Assembly: GCA_027257055.1 (NCBI GenBank)
Contig: JAPVLO010000055.1
Span: 8,827,501-8,891,500, forward strand
Source: Cephalopachus bancanus
Lineage: Eukaryota; Chordata; Mammalia; Primates; Tarsiidae
Reading direction: 5' to 3'
DNA: 64,000 nucleotides
The notes beneath the pieces were generated by a model, which searched no databases, had not been told where the DNA came from, and saw nothing but the letters and a program-made list of their open reading frames with translations. The position numbers and the translations under genes are program-made. Every line of letters begins with the position of its first letter. Position 1 is the stretch's first letter. Of this stretch, positions 10,861-23,300 are shown in pieces.

Positions 10861-12295
10861 AGATGTTCCAAATGAGGTGATAAATGTATTTCATATAATT
10901 ACATTACAATCAAACAATTGCCAGGAAATGAGTTTCTCAAGTGCTACCTATGCTAAAGGAAGAATTAAGTGACGGGAATGAAAAACTACAATGGGTCCAC
11001 TTGGCATGCAGCTGGAGTGTCACTGTATGACAGGTTGTATTTGGAGAATCACATACAACGCAGTGCAACTGGATGACAGGGACCTGAGATAGGGTGAGGA
11101 GGAGGAATACTCTGGGAAGGAAGACGGGCTCTTCCAGCCGTGATAGGCCATTCTACCTCTTTCCCCTCTTTCAATGACCTCTTACTTGAAATTTCTCTTT
11201 GAAAACTTGAAGTCCAAGGGGAAGAGTTTGCCTAATTTCTGTTTTCTGTTTTTGCTCGAATTTGACTGAAGATAATGCTGGCACACCCGAAAGCTGCATG
11301 GCTGCAAATATCTGCCAGTTCTATTCTTGAAAATTGACATATGTCCACATTCCACAGAGGAATGCTTTTGGGATCTGATTAGAAATAATGGAGCCCAAAT
11401 GTGACCCAGGGTTTAGACTCCCAGGGGCCAAAAGTGCTTTATACCTAAGCACTGAGGCCCAGTGGGCCTCAGATGTCAAGTTCTTTCCTCCAGATGGGCG
11501 TTAATGAGCAAGGATTTCCAGCCCCAGATACTTTGCTGCTCCCTTTTCCAAGGGTGTCTATCCCCAAAGAAGAAACGACTTCTGCACTTGCTTTGACAAA
11601 CCTACAGGTAGATTTAGAACAATGGCTTCTGTCTCAAGTAATTGCTCCTTAAACAAGTGCTCTCTTGATTGAAAAAGTGATGATTTTATTTCATTTTATT
11701 TTTAGAAAAAAAAAATCACTAAGCACTGGATGCCGAGGACAGCTGGAGTGCGTGGGATGTGGGACGCTATTTTTTCCTCTCTGCTTTGGGAATCAAGCAG
11801 ATGGGTGGCTACTCGATGACATCAGGGGCCATGCACGGTGCATTCCAGCTGTTAACCACGTGAACGCGTTTACTATGGGCAAAGAAGAGAATTTCCCTCC
11901 TGCACTCTGTTTTTCCCTTGGCCCCAGCTTCCTTAAATTGTGTTTCTGGGCTGCTGAAATGACATCTTCCCTCTTCTCTCTGAAATAGGAAGCCATGGAT
12001 TCTCTGTGGGGGAAAAAAATGCAAATACCTTTGTGAAATATGTGAAGAGACTTTGCAGCACTCAGTTAACTTGAGTGGATTATGGACTTTTAAAATGAAG
12101 CTGTTCTGTGCACTTTCTCACAAGATGAGTCGACAAGACAGAGTTGAGGTATCAGGAGAGTTGAGATCACAACAGAGGGTAGAAAGTGATGATCTTGCAA
12201 CCACAGGGGGGAGGTCTGAGGCCTACCTACTAGCAGTCGATATTCCCCTGCTGTCAGATTGGAAACTGGTAATAAAAAGATAACACTGTATATGC
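10860..12295. other. unique stretch
   Basis: Single-copy-looking sequence. A 107-codon plus-strand frame (11665-11988) has no recognisable domain or repeat relation and is likely chance. Confidence 0.35.
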
Positions 12296-12296
12296 A

Positions 12297-12362
12297 TAGT
12301 TGCACTTTACAGTTTGCAAAGAGCTCTACACTTTACACATGACAAATGTGATTTCAAATACT
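12297..12362 (-). mobile_element. MIR SINE fragment
   Basis: TTTACAGTTTGCAAAGAGCT followed by CTACACTTTACACATGAC matches the reverse MIR 'cagtttgcaaagtgctttcacatac'. Confidence 0.5.
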
Positions 12363-12499
12363 CTCAGCTAAACACCAACTACTAGGGGCTCATGTGTTTG
12401 CAAGACAGCCAAGCCTTCAGACACAGGCTCAATATTTCATGGCTGATGAGATGTAAAATCCTCTCCTACGATAAAAGCGTCTGTAAATGTGTGAGTGAC

Positions 12500-12690
12500 A
12501 AGCAGCATGGCGTCGTGAAACACGTGGGCTCTAGTTCTGGCTGTCCCAAGTCCCTGTCTGAGTGACAGTCTGCTCATCTGTTAAATGGGGATTATTCTCC
12601 CCCTTGCCCATCTCACTGGGTCGAGTTAGGTCAGAAGAAATCGTATATGAGAAACCACCTTGGAAATTATAAAGTTTTATGTACACGTTA
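12500..12690 (+). mobile_element. MIR SINE
   Basis: AAGCAGCATGGCGTCGTGAA, GTGGGCTCTAGTTCTGG, TCATCTGTTAAATGGGGATT and GAAACCACCTTGGAAATTAT match a nearly full-length MIR. Confidence 0.85.
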
Positions 12691-12949
12691 TCAATATAAC
12701 AAGTAGAGTAGTCTAAAACTGACAGGCTCTCAGGCATGCTGTGATTCTATGGAATCGTTATCAAACAATAAACCCAGGCTTCCCACAGGACTCGCCTCTT
12801 TGTGAAAGTGAAAACACTTGATATCACATCTCTTTTAGCATGTCCTTCAGAAAAGACCCTGAACAAAACCGTGGTAGATGTAATTCTGTCTCTCTGGTAC
12901 TTCTTGCTTTTCATCATTTCTTCCCCCTCTGTTTTCTCAGTTAAGCTTG

Positions 12950-13100
12950 ACAATAGCCCATAAAGCAAGTAATAAGTCAGCTACTTCACCTTTGATGAAC
13001 CAACACTTAGAGACTTGAGGATTTCCCCAAGACTCAGAGAGCAACAGGAGGAACCAGGATTGGAACCCAGGCCTTCTAATACCGACCCACTGAAGCATTG
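12950..13100 (-). mobile_element. MIR SINE
   Basis: Reverse MIR landmarks include GAGCAACAGGAGGAACCAGG, ATTGGAACCCAGGCCTTCTA and ATACCGACCCACTG. Confidence 0.75.
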
Positions 13101-13970
13101 TCAGTTGTTTTGATTGTGGGGATCCAGAATGTTCTGGTTCAGTCTCCCTTGATGTGCTAGAGAACCTTTACCTACCTCTGTTTGGTCACAGAAGATTTCA
13201 TCTCTGGCTTCCCAAGAGTCTCTGTGGGGAACTTGAAGCCAGTTTGGAGTTTTTGTAGAAACTTCTCCAGTACAAGGCAGGTACTCAGGGGTGGGTGCAG
13301 ACTTGATTTTACAAGTACATCTGTTCTGTTTATTTTTGCTTCTTTGCAGTATTATCAACTTCTGCTCCATATGGGTGATCCATATTGTGCCTTGGTGAAA
13401 TGATACCACATTATGCTTTTATGCCTTTATCATCAAACACTACTCATGAAAAAATCACCAGGTTTGCCTAGGTTCATCTGTTCAATTTATTTTTCCCAAA
13501 CTTTATTTTGAATAAAACACCTACGGTAAATGTGATTTATGTAAATGAATAAAACAAAACTGTTATATAAGCTTTTTTGACATCATTCAGTCCCATTCTG
13601 TCGGGGCGCCACTATACAAAATCCTCTGGCAACATGTTTTCCATAGGATTATATTATTTCTGAAATCACAGAGCCAAAGAGATAAAACTATAATATACTT
13701 TCAAACGCTTTAATTTAATTTTTTCTCTTCTCTCCCCAAGCTTCCCATATGGAGGAACTCCAATATTTTAAAAGAAGCTTTTACTTATGAGAATCTTTCA
13801 GCACTATTCCAAGTGCCTGTAGCTATTCCGCTCTCTCATACTCTCTGCATTTCTCTATTTTTCTCACACCTCGCTCCCTGATTTTATTTAAAGAATGGCA
13901 ATCCATCTCCCCCCCCCTTTATTGTTATATTTTCTTACTTTCTACCCCCTGGGACCCTGAATGGAAGAAT
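13101..13970. other. unique stretch
   Basis: No recognisable gene. A nine-C run lies near 13910. Overlapping frames of 73-102 codons on opposite strands at 13.1-13.4 kb lack domain features. Confidence 0.35.
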
Positions 13971-13974
13971 TTTC

Positions 13975-14200
13975 ATTTTCTGAGCTTGTGCTAGGGGCCA
14001 ACTCCTGTGCCCTGGATTGACACACATTATCTCACATATTCCACACACCATGCAGGCTCTGGCAGGCGTTCTTATCTCCACTGGGCAGATGGGAAATGAA
14101 AGCTCAGGAAGCTGAAGGGTTTGACCAGCTCAAGGGTGCGGTACTAGACTAACTGGTGCCACTAAATTTGTGGACATCCAAATCCACACAGGCCATCTTG
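13975..14200 (-). mobile_element. MIR SINE
   Basis: TTATCTCACATATTCCACAC, a CCACTGGGCAGATGGGAAAT block, AAAGCTCAGGAAGCTGAAGG and GACCAGCTCAAGGGTG follow reverse MIR. Confidence 0.8.
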
Positions 14201-14359
14201 AAGGATAAAATCCCTTGCACTTGATTTTCTCGTGGACAGAGACCACAGTGTGACTCTGATGCCTTAAGCAGCAGGCCATGTCTCCTGCTCACTGAGACTC
14301 ACACGTGGCAGACCCAACGAATCATTTCATCCCAAGGAAGCTCACAAGGCTTTCAATAT

Positions 14360-14465
14360 CAGCCTGTGCTAGCTCCTTTATAGTATATAGTGAGGAAACC
14401 AAGTCCCAGGGAGAAGGTCATAGCCTACCCAAAGCAACACATCGAGCAATATGACATGTGTGATT
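14360..14465 (-). mobile_element. MIR SINE fragment
   Basis: GTGAGGAAACCAAGTCCCAG and ACCCAAAGCAACACATCGAG follow the reverse MIR 'gaggaaactgaggctcagag...cccaaggtcacacagc'. Confidence 0.55.
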
Positions 14466-14469
14466 GTGG

Positions 14470-15466
14470 GTCTTTGAATCATGTATAGCATGCATTTCCT
14501 TATAATCTAACACTCTATCAAAGACCTACAGTATCCCCCAATGAAGAGTGAACCATTGATTGATTTACTAAATATTAATTCATAAGACCTTTTAAAATAC
14601 ACATATTATTTCAAATGAAGTCATAGGCGTTTGCATTGAGATAATAAGGGAAAGCATTCACAAATTATATGTTACTAACATATACATAATTTTGATTGTT
14701 GCAAATGTGAGCATTTAAGAACAAACATGAGTTAAACTTAATCTTTCCATCATAAACAAAAGTCATTTGATTTGGGTAACTTTGGCTCACTTCTCCATAT
14801 TTGTTGGGAGATCTTTCTAGTATCAAAATTTGGACTTGCATCACTATTGAGAAATTCACTACAAGATTTTTCAAAGAGTTCTTCAGATTTTACTGTAAAT
14901 TTTAAACATAATATTTAAATACTGAACTCTTTAGCCCAATAATTCCCTTGTGGATTACTCATCAGAAAATACACTCGCACTGCAGTAGCTCCAGAGGCTA
15001 TAAATCCCTGGAAAATTAAATAGAATGGTAACTTTCTATATCTTAGTTTTTCTAGTACCAGCATAGTACCAGTAGCAAATATTCCTGAAAGTCTCCTACT
15101 GTAAAATAGCAGGCAGCTATAAAACAAATTTTTCATGTAAAAAAAACTCAGAATGCTCAAGTTGAATATAGCTAGAGATAGGTTGGTATTTTCCATGCCA
15201 TAATACCCTGTGAAACTGCCTCAGCCTAAAGGTAGTCATGAGAACACTTAGTTACAATCTGTACCATCTCTGTCAAATGATAACTGCAAAGAGCAGTTAT
15301 GCATTTGGTGACCACCAAGCAGATGTCATGAGCATTGCTGTTTTAATGCTTATTTCATTTGCTTATAACTTATGCTCAGCATCAGTGTTGGGGGTCTGTT
15401 TTAAATTATAGAGACAAAGGTTCTATGTTGTTTTCATTTTCCTCTTTTGCCACATTTCCAATGCAG
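14470..15466. other. unique AT-rich stretch
   Basis: A 93-codon minus-strand frame (14915-15196) is present, with no supported family. The stretch ends in a polypyrimidine run and AG dinucleotide that precede the candidate exon at 15467. Confidence 0.35.
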
Positions 15467-15541
15467 GAATATACTCTCAACAGTCTGAAAACCTGGCTGA
15501 GGACTTCTTCCCACCTCAGACCCTGATGTTCTTGGGAAAAG
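15467..15541 (+). other. candidate internal exon (75 nt, phase 1-1)
   Basis: A strong acceptor (a T/C-rich tract of about 30 nt, then CCAATGCAG at 15458-15466) and a near-consensus donor (AAAAG|GTAAGC at 15541/15542) bound 75 nt. One frame is open across it and would be phase 1 at both ends, so the exon could be skipped without a frameshift. The peptide includes QQSENLAEDFFPPQ; I do not recognise it. The frame runs on past the donor to 15744. Such site pairs also arise by chance, so this is a hypothesis only. Confidence 0.22.
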
Positions 15542-16032
15542 GTAAGCATACAGTCCTTTCTTTTTCAAAGTCAATTGTATCTGTCATAACAATTGCTGTC
15601 CTAAAAAAGGTAGTGTTTTTCCTCCTACATAATGGATATTTGGCAAGTAACAATGCAACACCTCACCTCATTCATTGCCTGGACACTGAGGGCTTTAAAT
15701 ATTGGCATCATAGGAGAATTTCTGAAATATTTTACCTTAATTAAGAGTGGGGATACTATTCAACATAGTATTGGAATTCCTAGCTAGAGCAATCAGACAA
15801 GAGAATGAGATCAGGGGTATTCAAATAGGAAAAGAGGACGTTAAGTTATCCCTCTCTGCAGATGATGATTCTATACCTTGAAAACCCAAGAGATTGTCAA
15901 AATCCTCCTTGCACTGAAGAAAGACCTTGGCAGAGTCTCAGGGTATAAAATAAATGTGCAAAAGACAGTTGTATTCCTACACCAACAATAAATAAACAGA
16001 AACCCAAAGAAGAAGCACAGTCCCATTCACAA

Positions 16033-16054
16033 TAGCCACACACACACACACAAA
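16033..16054 (+). repeat. short (CA)n inside L1
   Basis: A (CA)10-11 expansion within the ORF2 remnant. Confidence 0.85.
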
Positions 16055-17076
16055 AGAAATACCTTGGCATCTTCCTAATCAAAGAAGTGAAAGACCTTCA
16101 CAACAAAAACTACAAAACACAGCTCAATGATAACACAAATAAATGGAAACATGTTCCATGCTCACGGATTGGAAGAATCTACATCGTTAAGATGTCCATC
16201 CTACCCAAGGCAATCTACAGATTTAATGCAATACCCAGTAAATTACCAGCAACATTCTTCTCATACCTGGAAATGATAATACAGGAATGCATATGAAAAC
16301 ACAAACTACCATGAATAGCCAAAACAGTTCTCAGCAAAACAAACAACAACAAAAAAAACACAAGCAAAGTGGGAGGGATCACACTCCCAGACTTAAAAAT
16401 TTATTGTAAAGCTGCAATGATTAAAACAGCCTGGTATTGGTACAGAACAGGCATATAGACCAATGGAATAGAATAGAGATTCCGGAAGCAAAACCTCAAT
16501 TTCTCAACCAATTCATCTTCAACAAAGCCTCCACCACCAACCACTGGGGAGAGGAGAACCTATTCAGTAAATGTTGCTGGGAAAACTGACTGACCACATG
16601 CAGAAGATTAAAACAAGACCCCTACCTATCACCATACACAAAAATCAACTCTAAATGGATCAAAGACCTAAACATAAAACCTCAAACTGTAAGAACCTTA
16701 GAAAATGCAGGGACACCCTTATGGAAACTGGAACTGGCAACCAATTACTGATCAAAACCCCAAATGTCCATTTTATAAGAGATAAGTTAGACAAGTGTAA
16801 CTTCATTTAACTGAAAATCTTCTGCAAAGTCAAAAGAACCAACAACAGAGCAGGGAGACAACTTGAGAAAAAATATTTGCCAACTGTGTATCTGACAAAG
16901 GCCTAACATTGAGTATCTACAAGGAACTCAAACATTCCAAAAAGAAAAAAAAAGCCCCATTGCAAAGTAGGCAAAAGATATGAATAGACACTTCTCAAAA
17001 GAAGACATATGAGCAGCCAACAGATATATGAAAAAATGCTCAGCCTCACTAGTCACCAAAACAATGCATTTAAAAC

Positions 17077-17553
17077 AAATTTTATTTTAAAGATGTGGGG
17101 TAAAGGGCAACCCCTTCAGGTCCCCTCTCACTGTGGGATCTTTTCTGTCCTCTCAATAAATCAATAAATCCTGCTTTCAAAAAAAAGAAAGATGTGAGAT
17201 ACAATTCAGGATTAGGTATACAAATACTCATTATGCAGATACCCTTGTTGATGAGGTGTGCCCCCCCCTTTCCCTGGCAGTTTCCCACTACTGCCAATTT
17301 CATCTCCCTTCCCCTGGCATTTTCTCACTACTGCCAATCCCTTTCTTACAGTATTACGATAATTGTTCAAGGTCCACTTATGAGTGAGAAGATGTGATAT
17401 TCAGTTTTCTGTTTCTGTGATAGATCACTGAGGATGATAGACTCTAAATCCATCCAAGTTGCTGCGAAGTCCATCTGTTTGTCCTTCTTTATGGCTGCAT
17501 AATATTCCATTGTGTATTTGTGCCACATTTTTTTTTATCCAGTCCAGTAAGAG
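17077..17553 (-). mobile_element. L1 3' end inserted inside the L1 at 15.75-18.24 kb
   Basis: The minus-strand 3' UTR and ORF2 end include TTCATTATGCAGATACCC-like text, GTGGGAAACTGCCAG reversed, and a break at TTATCCAGTCC. The host L1 carries matching flanks ATGCATTTAAAAC (17064-17076) and ATGCAAATTAAAAC (17554-17567), the TSD. It is itself split by the retrocopy at 17103-17187. Confidence 0.9.
17103..17187 (+). mobile_element. short poly(A)-tailed retrocopy, LTR-RNA-like
   Basis: About 76 bp is followed by A8. It contains TCTGTCCTCTCAATAAATC and a second AATAAATC just before CTGCTTTC, typical of the R region of an ERV-class-I LTR transcript ending at its poly(A) site. It is flanked by AAAGATGTGGGGTA (17089-17102) and AAAGATGTGAGATA (17188-17201), a 14-bp TSD with two differences. 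The poly(A) and TSD indicate L1-mediated insertion of an RNA. No viral coding sequence is present. Confidence 0.7.
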
Positions 17554-18339
17554 ATGCAAATTAAAACTACACTGAAATACCACCTAACTCCAGTCAGGAT
17601 AGCCTTCATCAATAACTCAAAAAGCAACTGATGCTGGAGAGAATGTGGGGAAAAGGGAACACTTCTACACTGTTGGTGGGAGTGTAAATTAGTACAACTT
17701 CTGTGGAAAACAGTTTGGCGATTCCTAAAAGATCTGAAAATTGACCTCTATATGACCCCACAATACCCCTACTGGGAATATAACCAGAGGAACTCAAATC
17801 ACCCTAAGAAAAAGATACCTGCACATGAATGTTTATTGTAACATTATTCACAAGAGAAAAAACATGGAACCAATTGTGCTGCCCATCGAAAGAGGACTGG
17901 ATAAAAAAAAATGTGGTACATATACATGATGAAATATTACGCAGTCATAAAGAATGACAAAAATTATGAACTTCACAGCAACTTGGATGGACTTAGAGTC
18001 TATAATACTGAGTGGTCTATCACAGAAACAAACAACTGAGTACCACATGTGCGCACTCACAAGCGGACCTTGAACAATGATCATAATACCGTAAGAAAGG
18101 GATTGGCAGTAGTGGGAAACTGCCAGGGGAGCGGGCAGGGTAGGGGGGCACACCTCATCAACAAGGGTACCTGCAATAATGAACATTTGTATACCTAACC
18201 CTGAATTGTATCCCACATCTTTAAAATTAAAAATTTTTAAAAAAGAGTAGGAGTGAAGAAAGGGTGACCAGGAAAAAACAGAGGCAAAATTCTGGATCCA
18301 GGGTTGTAGTATAATAGCAGCAGTTACCCCCATGTGCTT

Positions 18340-18530
18340 TCCTGTTTTAGCAGGCACAAAGTTCTCCACATGGATTTCATTTAACAATTGGACAGGGAAA
18401 AGTTTCCTCCCATTTTTCAGGTGATAATGCAGAAGATTAGAGAGACAAGTGACTTGCTCAGTTCATGCTTTTGGTACCCTCGATCATTCTTACAACCCAG
18501 AGCACTGCTGTCTCTGATCTTTCTTAATCC
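18340..18530 (-). mobile_element. MIR SINE
   Basis: AGGCACAAAGTTCTCCACAT, GGATTTCATTTAACAATTGG, CCCATTTTTCAGGTGATAAT and AGTGACTTGCTCAGTTCATG follow reverse MIR. Confidence 0.6.
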
Positions 18531-19370
18531 CCTTCCACTAGGATGAGATCTGGTGTTATGCTCACTGAGGGAAATTATTGATTGATCTGTTATTCAGTAT
18601 GCTCCTAGAGAGAATTGCCAGAGGCAACCTGGGGCCACTGGTAGTAACATTTATTGCAGACTCAATTGTTGATGAGCAGACTCTCCCTTATGCTCTCTTC
18701 CTGCTATGTAAGGAATGAACTACTCATTTGATTTCAGGATTCTGATTGAGCCTTTATCCCCTCTGTTGAATTTTCACAGACTTTTTCTCTCCCAATAATA
18801 TATATGTCAACAAGTGAAAACATGAAATTCCAAAGTGAAGCCTATTGTCTGGTGGCTGGATAGAGTAGAAATCTTGCACAGAATGGCTTTAGAAAAGTTA
18901 TTTAATATCACTAACCATATTTCTACTAATAAGTATGCTGATGCTTAATACACCACATTCTTTTGAGAATGATGTAAGTTAATGCACTTGAAAATGCCAC
19001 TATTCTCACCAGCACAATGGAAAACCCTGTAGTACTTTCAGATTACATTGCTTTTATCAACTGGCCCAATCCTGCTCCTGTGATCCTACTGCCCTCTCTG
19101 TTAAAGCTGGTCAAAAATTCTCAGACTTCCAAACAAGATTCTTAGAGTCCTATGATCCACCTTCATTTCTATATTTCATTTCCCAGCCTCCATGCCTAAA
19201 TCTTCTGTGTTCTATTTCAGGTATGTCTCCAGTACCCATCCACTCTTTCTATCCCTGCAATCCATTTCACTGTTGATTTTTAGGTTATGTATTCTTGTAT
19301 TATCTCACATCTGTGCGATTGCAATTGCCAGCAGCATCTTCCTTGTCTGCCCTCCTTTTAAATGAACTTT
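18530..19370. other. unique stretch
   Basis: The 19040-19330 part has weak L2-like character, but I could not confirm it. No gene seen. Confidence 0.3.
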
Positions 19371-20211
19371 ATTTTTTAGAGTAGATTTGGGTTCACAGCA
19401 AAATTGAACAGAAGGTACAAAAATGTACTATATTCTCCCTGACTCCCCACTATCAATATCTTTCACCAGAGTGGAAAATTTATTAAAATTGATGAGCCTA
19501 TGCTAACACACCATTAACACTCAGAATTCATACATTCTGATGTTTTGCACAAATATATAATGGCATGCATTCACCATTACAGTATCATACAGAATAGTTT
19601 TACTGCCCTAAAAAACCCCCGTGTCCTACCTATTCATCCCTCCTTCTCCCCAGTCCCTGGTAACCACTGGTCTTTTTCTGCATCCATAGTTTTGTCTTGT
19701 TTGGAACGTCATATAGTTGGAATCATATAGTATGTAATCTTCTAGATTGTCTTCATTCACTTAGTAATATGCATTTAAGTCTCGCCCATTTCTTCATTTG
19801 CCTTGATAGTTCATTTTTTATTGCTAAATAATATTTCATTGTTTGGATGTACCAGTTTGTTTATCCATCGACCCACTGAAGGACATTTTACCTTCTTCTA
19901 AGTTTTGTCAAGCATGAGTAAAGCTGCTATAAATATTGTATGCAGGTTTTTATGTGGACATAAGTGTTCAACTCATTTGGGTCAGTATCAAGAATCATGA
20001 ATCCTGTATCACATGGTAAGAGTAAGTTTAGCTTTGTAAAAAAAAAAAAACTGCCAAGCTATCTTTCAATGTAACTATACCATTTTGCATTCCTACCAGC
20101 AATGAATGAGAGTTCCTTGTTGCTTTAAATCCTCACCAACATTTGGTGTTGTTAGTGTCCTGAATTTTGGCCAGTCTAATAAGTGTATAGTGGTATCTCA
20201 GTGTTGCTTTA

Positions 20212-20393
20212 TTTTTTAATTTTTTTATTTTGGAGGTAAGTCACCATAAGTGGTAGGCTAAGTAGGCCAGAGTATCCTAGGTGAAAGTATTTACCAAGAT
20301 AGTTATGAATTTTTAAAAGTAGATTTATTAAAGGGAAGAAACATTGTGGAACACACAATGAGCAGGACCACAGTGAGAGTGTTTGCTGCCTGC
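20212..20393 (-). mobile_element. retrocopy of unidentified RNA inside L1
   Basis: The minus-strand element ends in an A-rich tail (seen as T-rich at 20212-20230). Its 15-bp flanks CTCAGTGTTGCTTTA (20197-20211) and CTCATTATTGTTTTA (20394-20408) align with 3 mismatches and rejoin into continuous L1 sequence. The body contains TCTTCCCTTTAATAAATCTA on the minus strand, resembling an LTR polyadenylation region, but the source family is not identified. Confidence 0.65.
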
Positions 20394-23300
20394 CTCATTA
20401 TTGTTTTAACTTGCATTTTCCTAATCACAGATGATGTGGGGAGATCTTTGCAAATGCTTATTTGCCATATTGTGTATCTCCTTTGGTAAATTGTTTGCTA
20501 AGGTCTTAGGCCTATTTTTATATTGGGTTGCTGTATTGAGTTTTAAAGGCAGCAGTTCTTTTTTTGGATATTTTCTTTGCAAATATTTTCTCCTAGTTTG
20601 TGGCTTGTCTGTTCATTCTCCTGACAATGTTTTTCGCAGAGCAAAAGGTGTTAATATCAATAGAGTCCAGCTTATCAATTCTTTCTTTCATGGATTGTGC
20701 CCTTGGTGTTGTATCTAAAAATCATCACCAAACTCAAGGTCATCTAGATTTTCTCTTATGTTATATCTAGGGAGTTTATAGTTTTGCATTTTATATTTGG
20801 GTGTATGATACATACTGAGCTAATTTTGTAAAGATCATATTGTCTGTGTCTAGAATAATTTTGTTTTTGCATTTGGATGTTCAATTGTTCTACTCTCATT
20901 TGTTGAAACTACTATCTACTCTTCAGTGTATTATCTTTACTCTTTTATCAAAAAATCACTAAATATACTTGTATTACTCTATTTCCAGGCTCTCTATTCT
21001 GTTCCAGTAATCTATTTCTCTATTATTTTACCAGTCCCACATTCTCTTGATTATTATAGCTTTATAGTAAGTCTTAAAATTGGGTAATGACAGTCTTCTA
21101 TTTTGTTCTTCTCATATAATATTATATTGACTATTTTAAGTTTATACACTTTAGAATCAATTTGTTTATATCCACAAAATAATTTGCTAGAATTTTGGTT
21201 AGGACTGCATTGAATCTATAAATCAAGTTGGGAAGAGTTGTTATCTTGAAAATATTGAATCTTCCTATCCGTGAATGTGGACTCTCTCTCCATTTATTTA
21301 ATTTTTCATGATTTCTTTCATCAGAAAGAAATTTCACTTGTAGTTTTTTTCATATATATTGTATACATATTTTGTTAAATTTATACCTAAGGATTTCATT
21401 TTGAGGGGTGCTAATATAAATGCCAATGTATTTTAATTTCAAATCCCACTTTGCATTGTTGGTATATAGGAAAGCAATGACTTTCTCATATTCAATAAAC
21501 TGTTGTAATTACTTCTGAGTTCCAGGATTTTTGTTGTTGCTGCTGCTGTTGATTCTTTTGGGTTTTCCACATAGACAATGATGTTGTATGCAAACAAAAG
21601 CAGGTTCATTTTTTTCCCCTGTCAGTATACCTTTTATCTCCATTTCTTATCTTATTGCATTAGTTAAGACGTCCAGAATGATTTTGAAAGAAAGTGATGA
21701 GAGGGGACATCCTTGTCTTTTGGATGTGATATTAGTGGGAAGTTTCTCACCATTAAGTATAGTGTTGGCTGTACGTTTTCTGCAGATTTTCTTTATCAAT
21801 TTGAGAAAGTTTCTCTCTGTCCTTGGTTTACTGAGAGTTTTTAGCATGAATGAATATTATATTTTTTAAAAATGCGTTTTCTACATCTATTGGTATGATC
21901 ATGTGGTTTTCTTCTGAAGCCTGTTGATGTGATGAATTTCATTAATTGATTTTTGAATCTTGAACCAGTCTAGCATCCCTGGGATAAATACCACTTGGTT
22001 GTGGGGTTTAAGTATTTTTTAATACAGTCTTGAATTTAATTTACCAATATTTTGTTGAGGATTTTTATATCTATGTTCAAGAGAAATATTGATCTGTAGT
22101 TTGTTTTTGCAATTTCTATGGTTTTTGTACCAGGGTAATTCTAGCCTTACAGAATTAGTTAGGAATTATTCCCTTTGTTTCTATCTTCTGAAAGGTATTA
22201 TAGAAAATTGGTATAATTTTTCTTCCCTAAAGATTTGGTAGAATTTACCAGTGGACCCACTGGGTTCTCATGCTTTCAATTTTATAAAGTGGTTGTTAAT
22301 TAAACCAGTTTCTTTACTAGATTTAAGCCTATTTAGATTGCCTATTTCTTCTTGTGTGAGTTCTGGCAGGGTATGTCTTCCACAGAATTGGCCCATTTTA
22401 TCTAGGTCATCAAATTTGTAGGTATAGTAGTGACAGTATTTTATTTTTATCCTTTTGATGTCCATAGGATCTGTAGTGATGTCCCCTCCTTCATTTCTGA
22501 TATTAGTAATTTGTTTTCTTTCTCTTTATTTCTTACTTGGCCTTGCTAAAGCCTTATTTATATTATTGAATTTTTTTCAAATAAATAGTTTTTGGTTTAA
22601 TTAATTTTCTGTTTCCAATTTCATTGATTTCTGCTCTAATTTTTGTTATTGCTTTTCTTATGCTTTGTTTGGGTTTAATGAGTTTTTCTTGTTCAAGTTT
22701 GATATAATGGAGGCTTAAATTATTGATTTTAGATCTTTCTTTTATTCTAATAAATGCATTCAATGCTATACATTTTCTCCTTAACACTACTTTTATTATA
22801 TCCCACAAATTTTAATAAATTATCATCTTTTTTATTTTCATTGAATTGAAAGTATTTTTTAAAAAATTATGCTTAAGATTTCTTTAATCCATGTGCTATT
22901 TAGAAATGCATTGTTCATCTCCGAGTATTTAGGAATTTTCCAGGTATATTTCTGTTATTCATTTTTAATTTAATCCCATTAATTCGGAGAGCAAGCATTA
23001 TATGATTTCTACTATTTAAAATGTGTTAAGATATGTTTTATAGCCCAGAATGTGATCTGTTTTGGTGACTGTTTCATGTGAGCTTGAGAAGCAAGTATTA
23101 TGCTTTTGTTGGATGAAGTAGTCTGGAGATGTCGAGTATATTCATGTGACTGATGGCATTGTTGAGTTTAACTGTTTTTATTGGTTTTCTGATTGCTAAA
23201 TTTGTCCATTTCTGATAAAGAGGTATTGAAATCTCCAACTATAATAATTGATTCATCCATTTCTTCTTGCTGTTTTATCAGTTTTTGTCTCACATACTTT

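Larger units (their letters stand above)
15750..18242 (+). mobile_element. 5'-truncated L1 (ORF2 3' part and 3' UTR), nested
   Basis: The sequence follows the C-terminal part of L1 ORF2 on the plus strand. Landmarks are the GGAATTCCTAGCTAGAGCAA start, CTCTGCAGATGATGATTCTA, GGAAACATGTTCCATGCTCA, AACACTTCTACACTGTTGGT and CCAGAGGAACTCAAATCACC. The 3' UTR ends in CACATCTTTAAAATTAAAAA. Indels and stops make it non-coding. It is interrupted by a minus-strand L1 at 17077-17553. Flanks AAGAGTGGGG and AAGAGTAGGA suggest its TSD. Confidence 0.95.

Noticed and set aside
14915..15196. 93-codon minus-strand frame with hydrophobic segments, briefly considered as a TMEM14-like processed pseudogene
   Set aside because: The resemblance rests on a few short words and needs several indels. 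No poly(A) tail or TSD was found and no search could be run.
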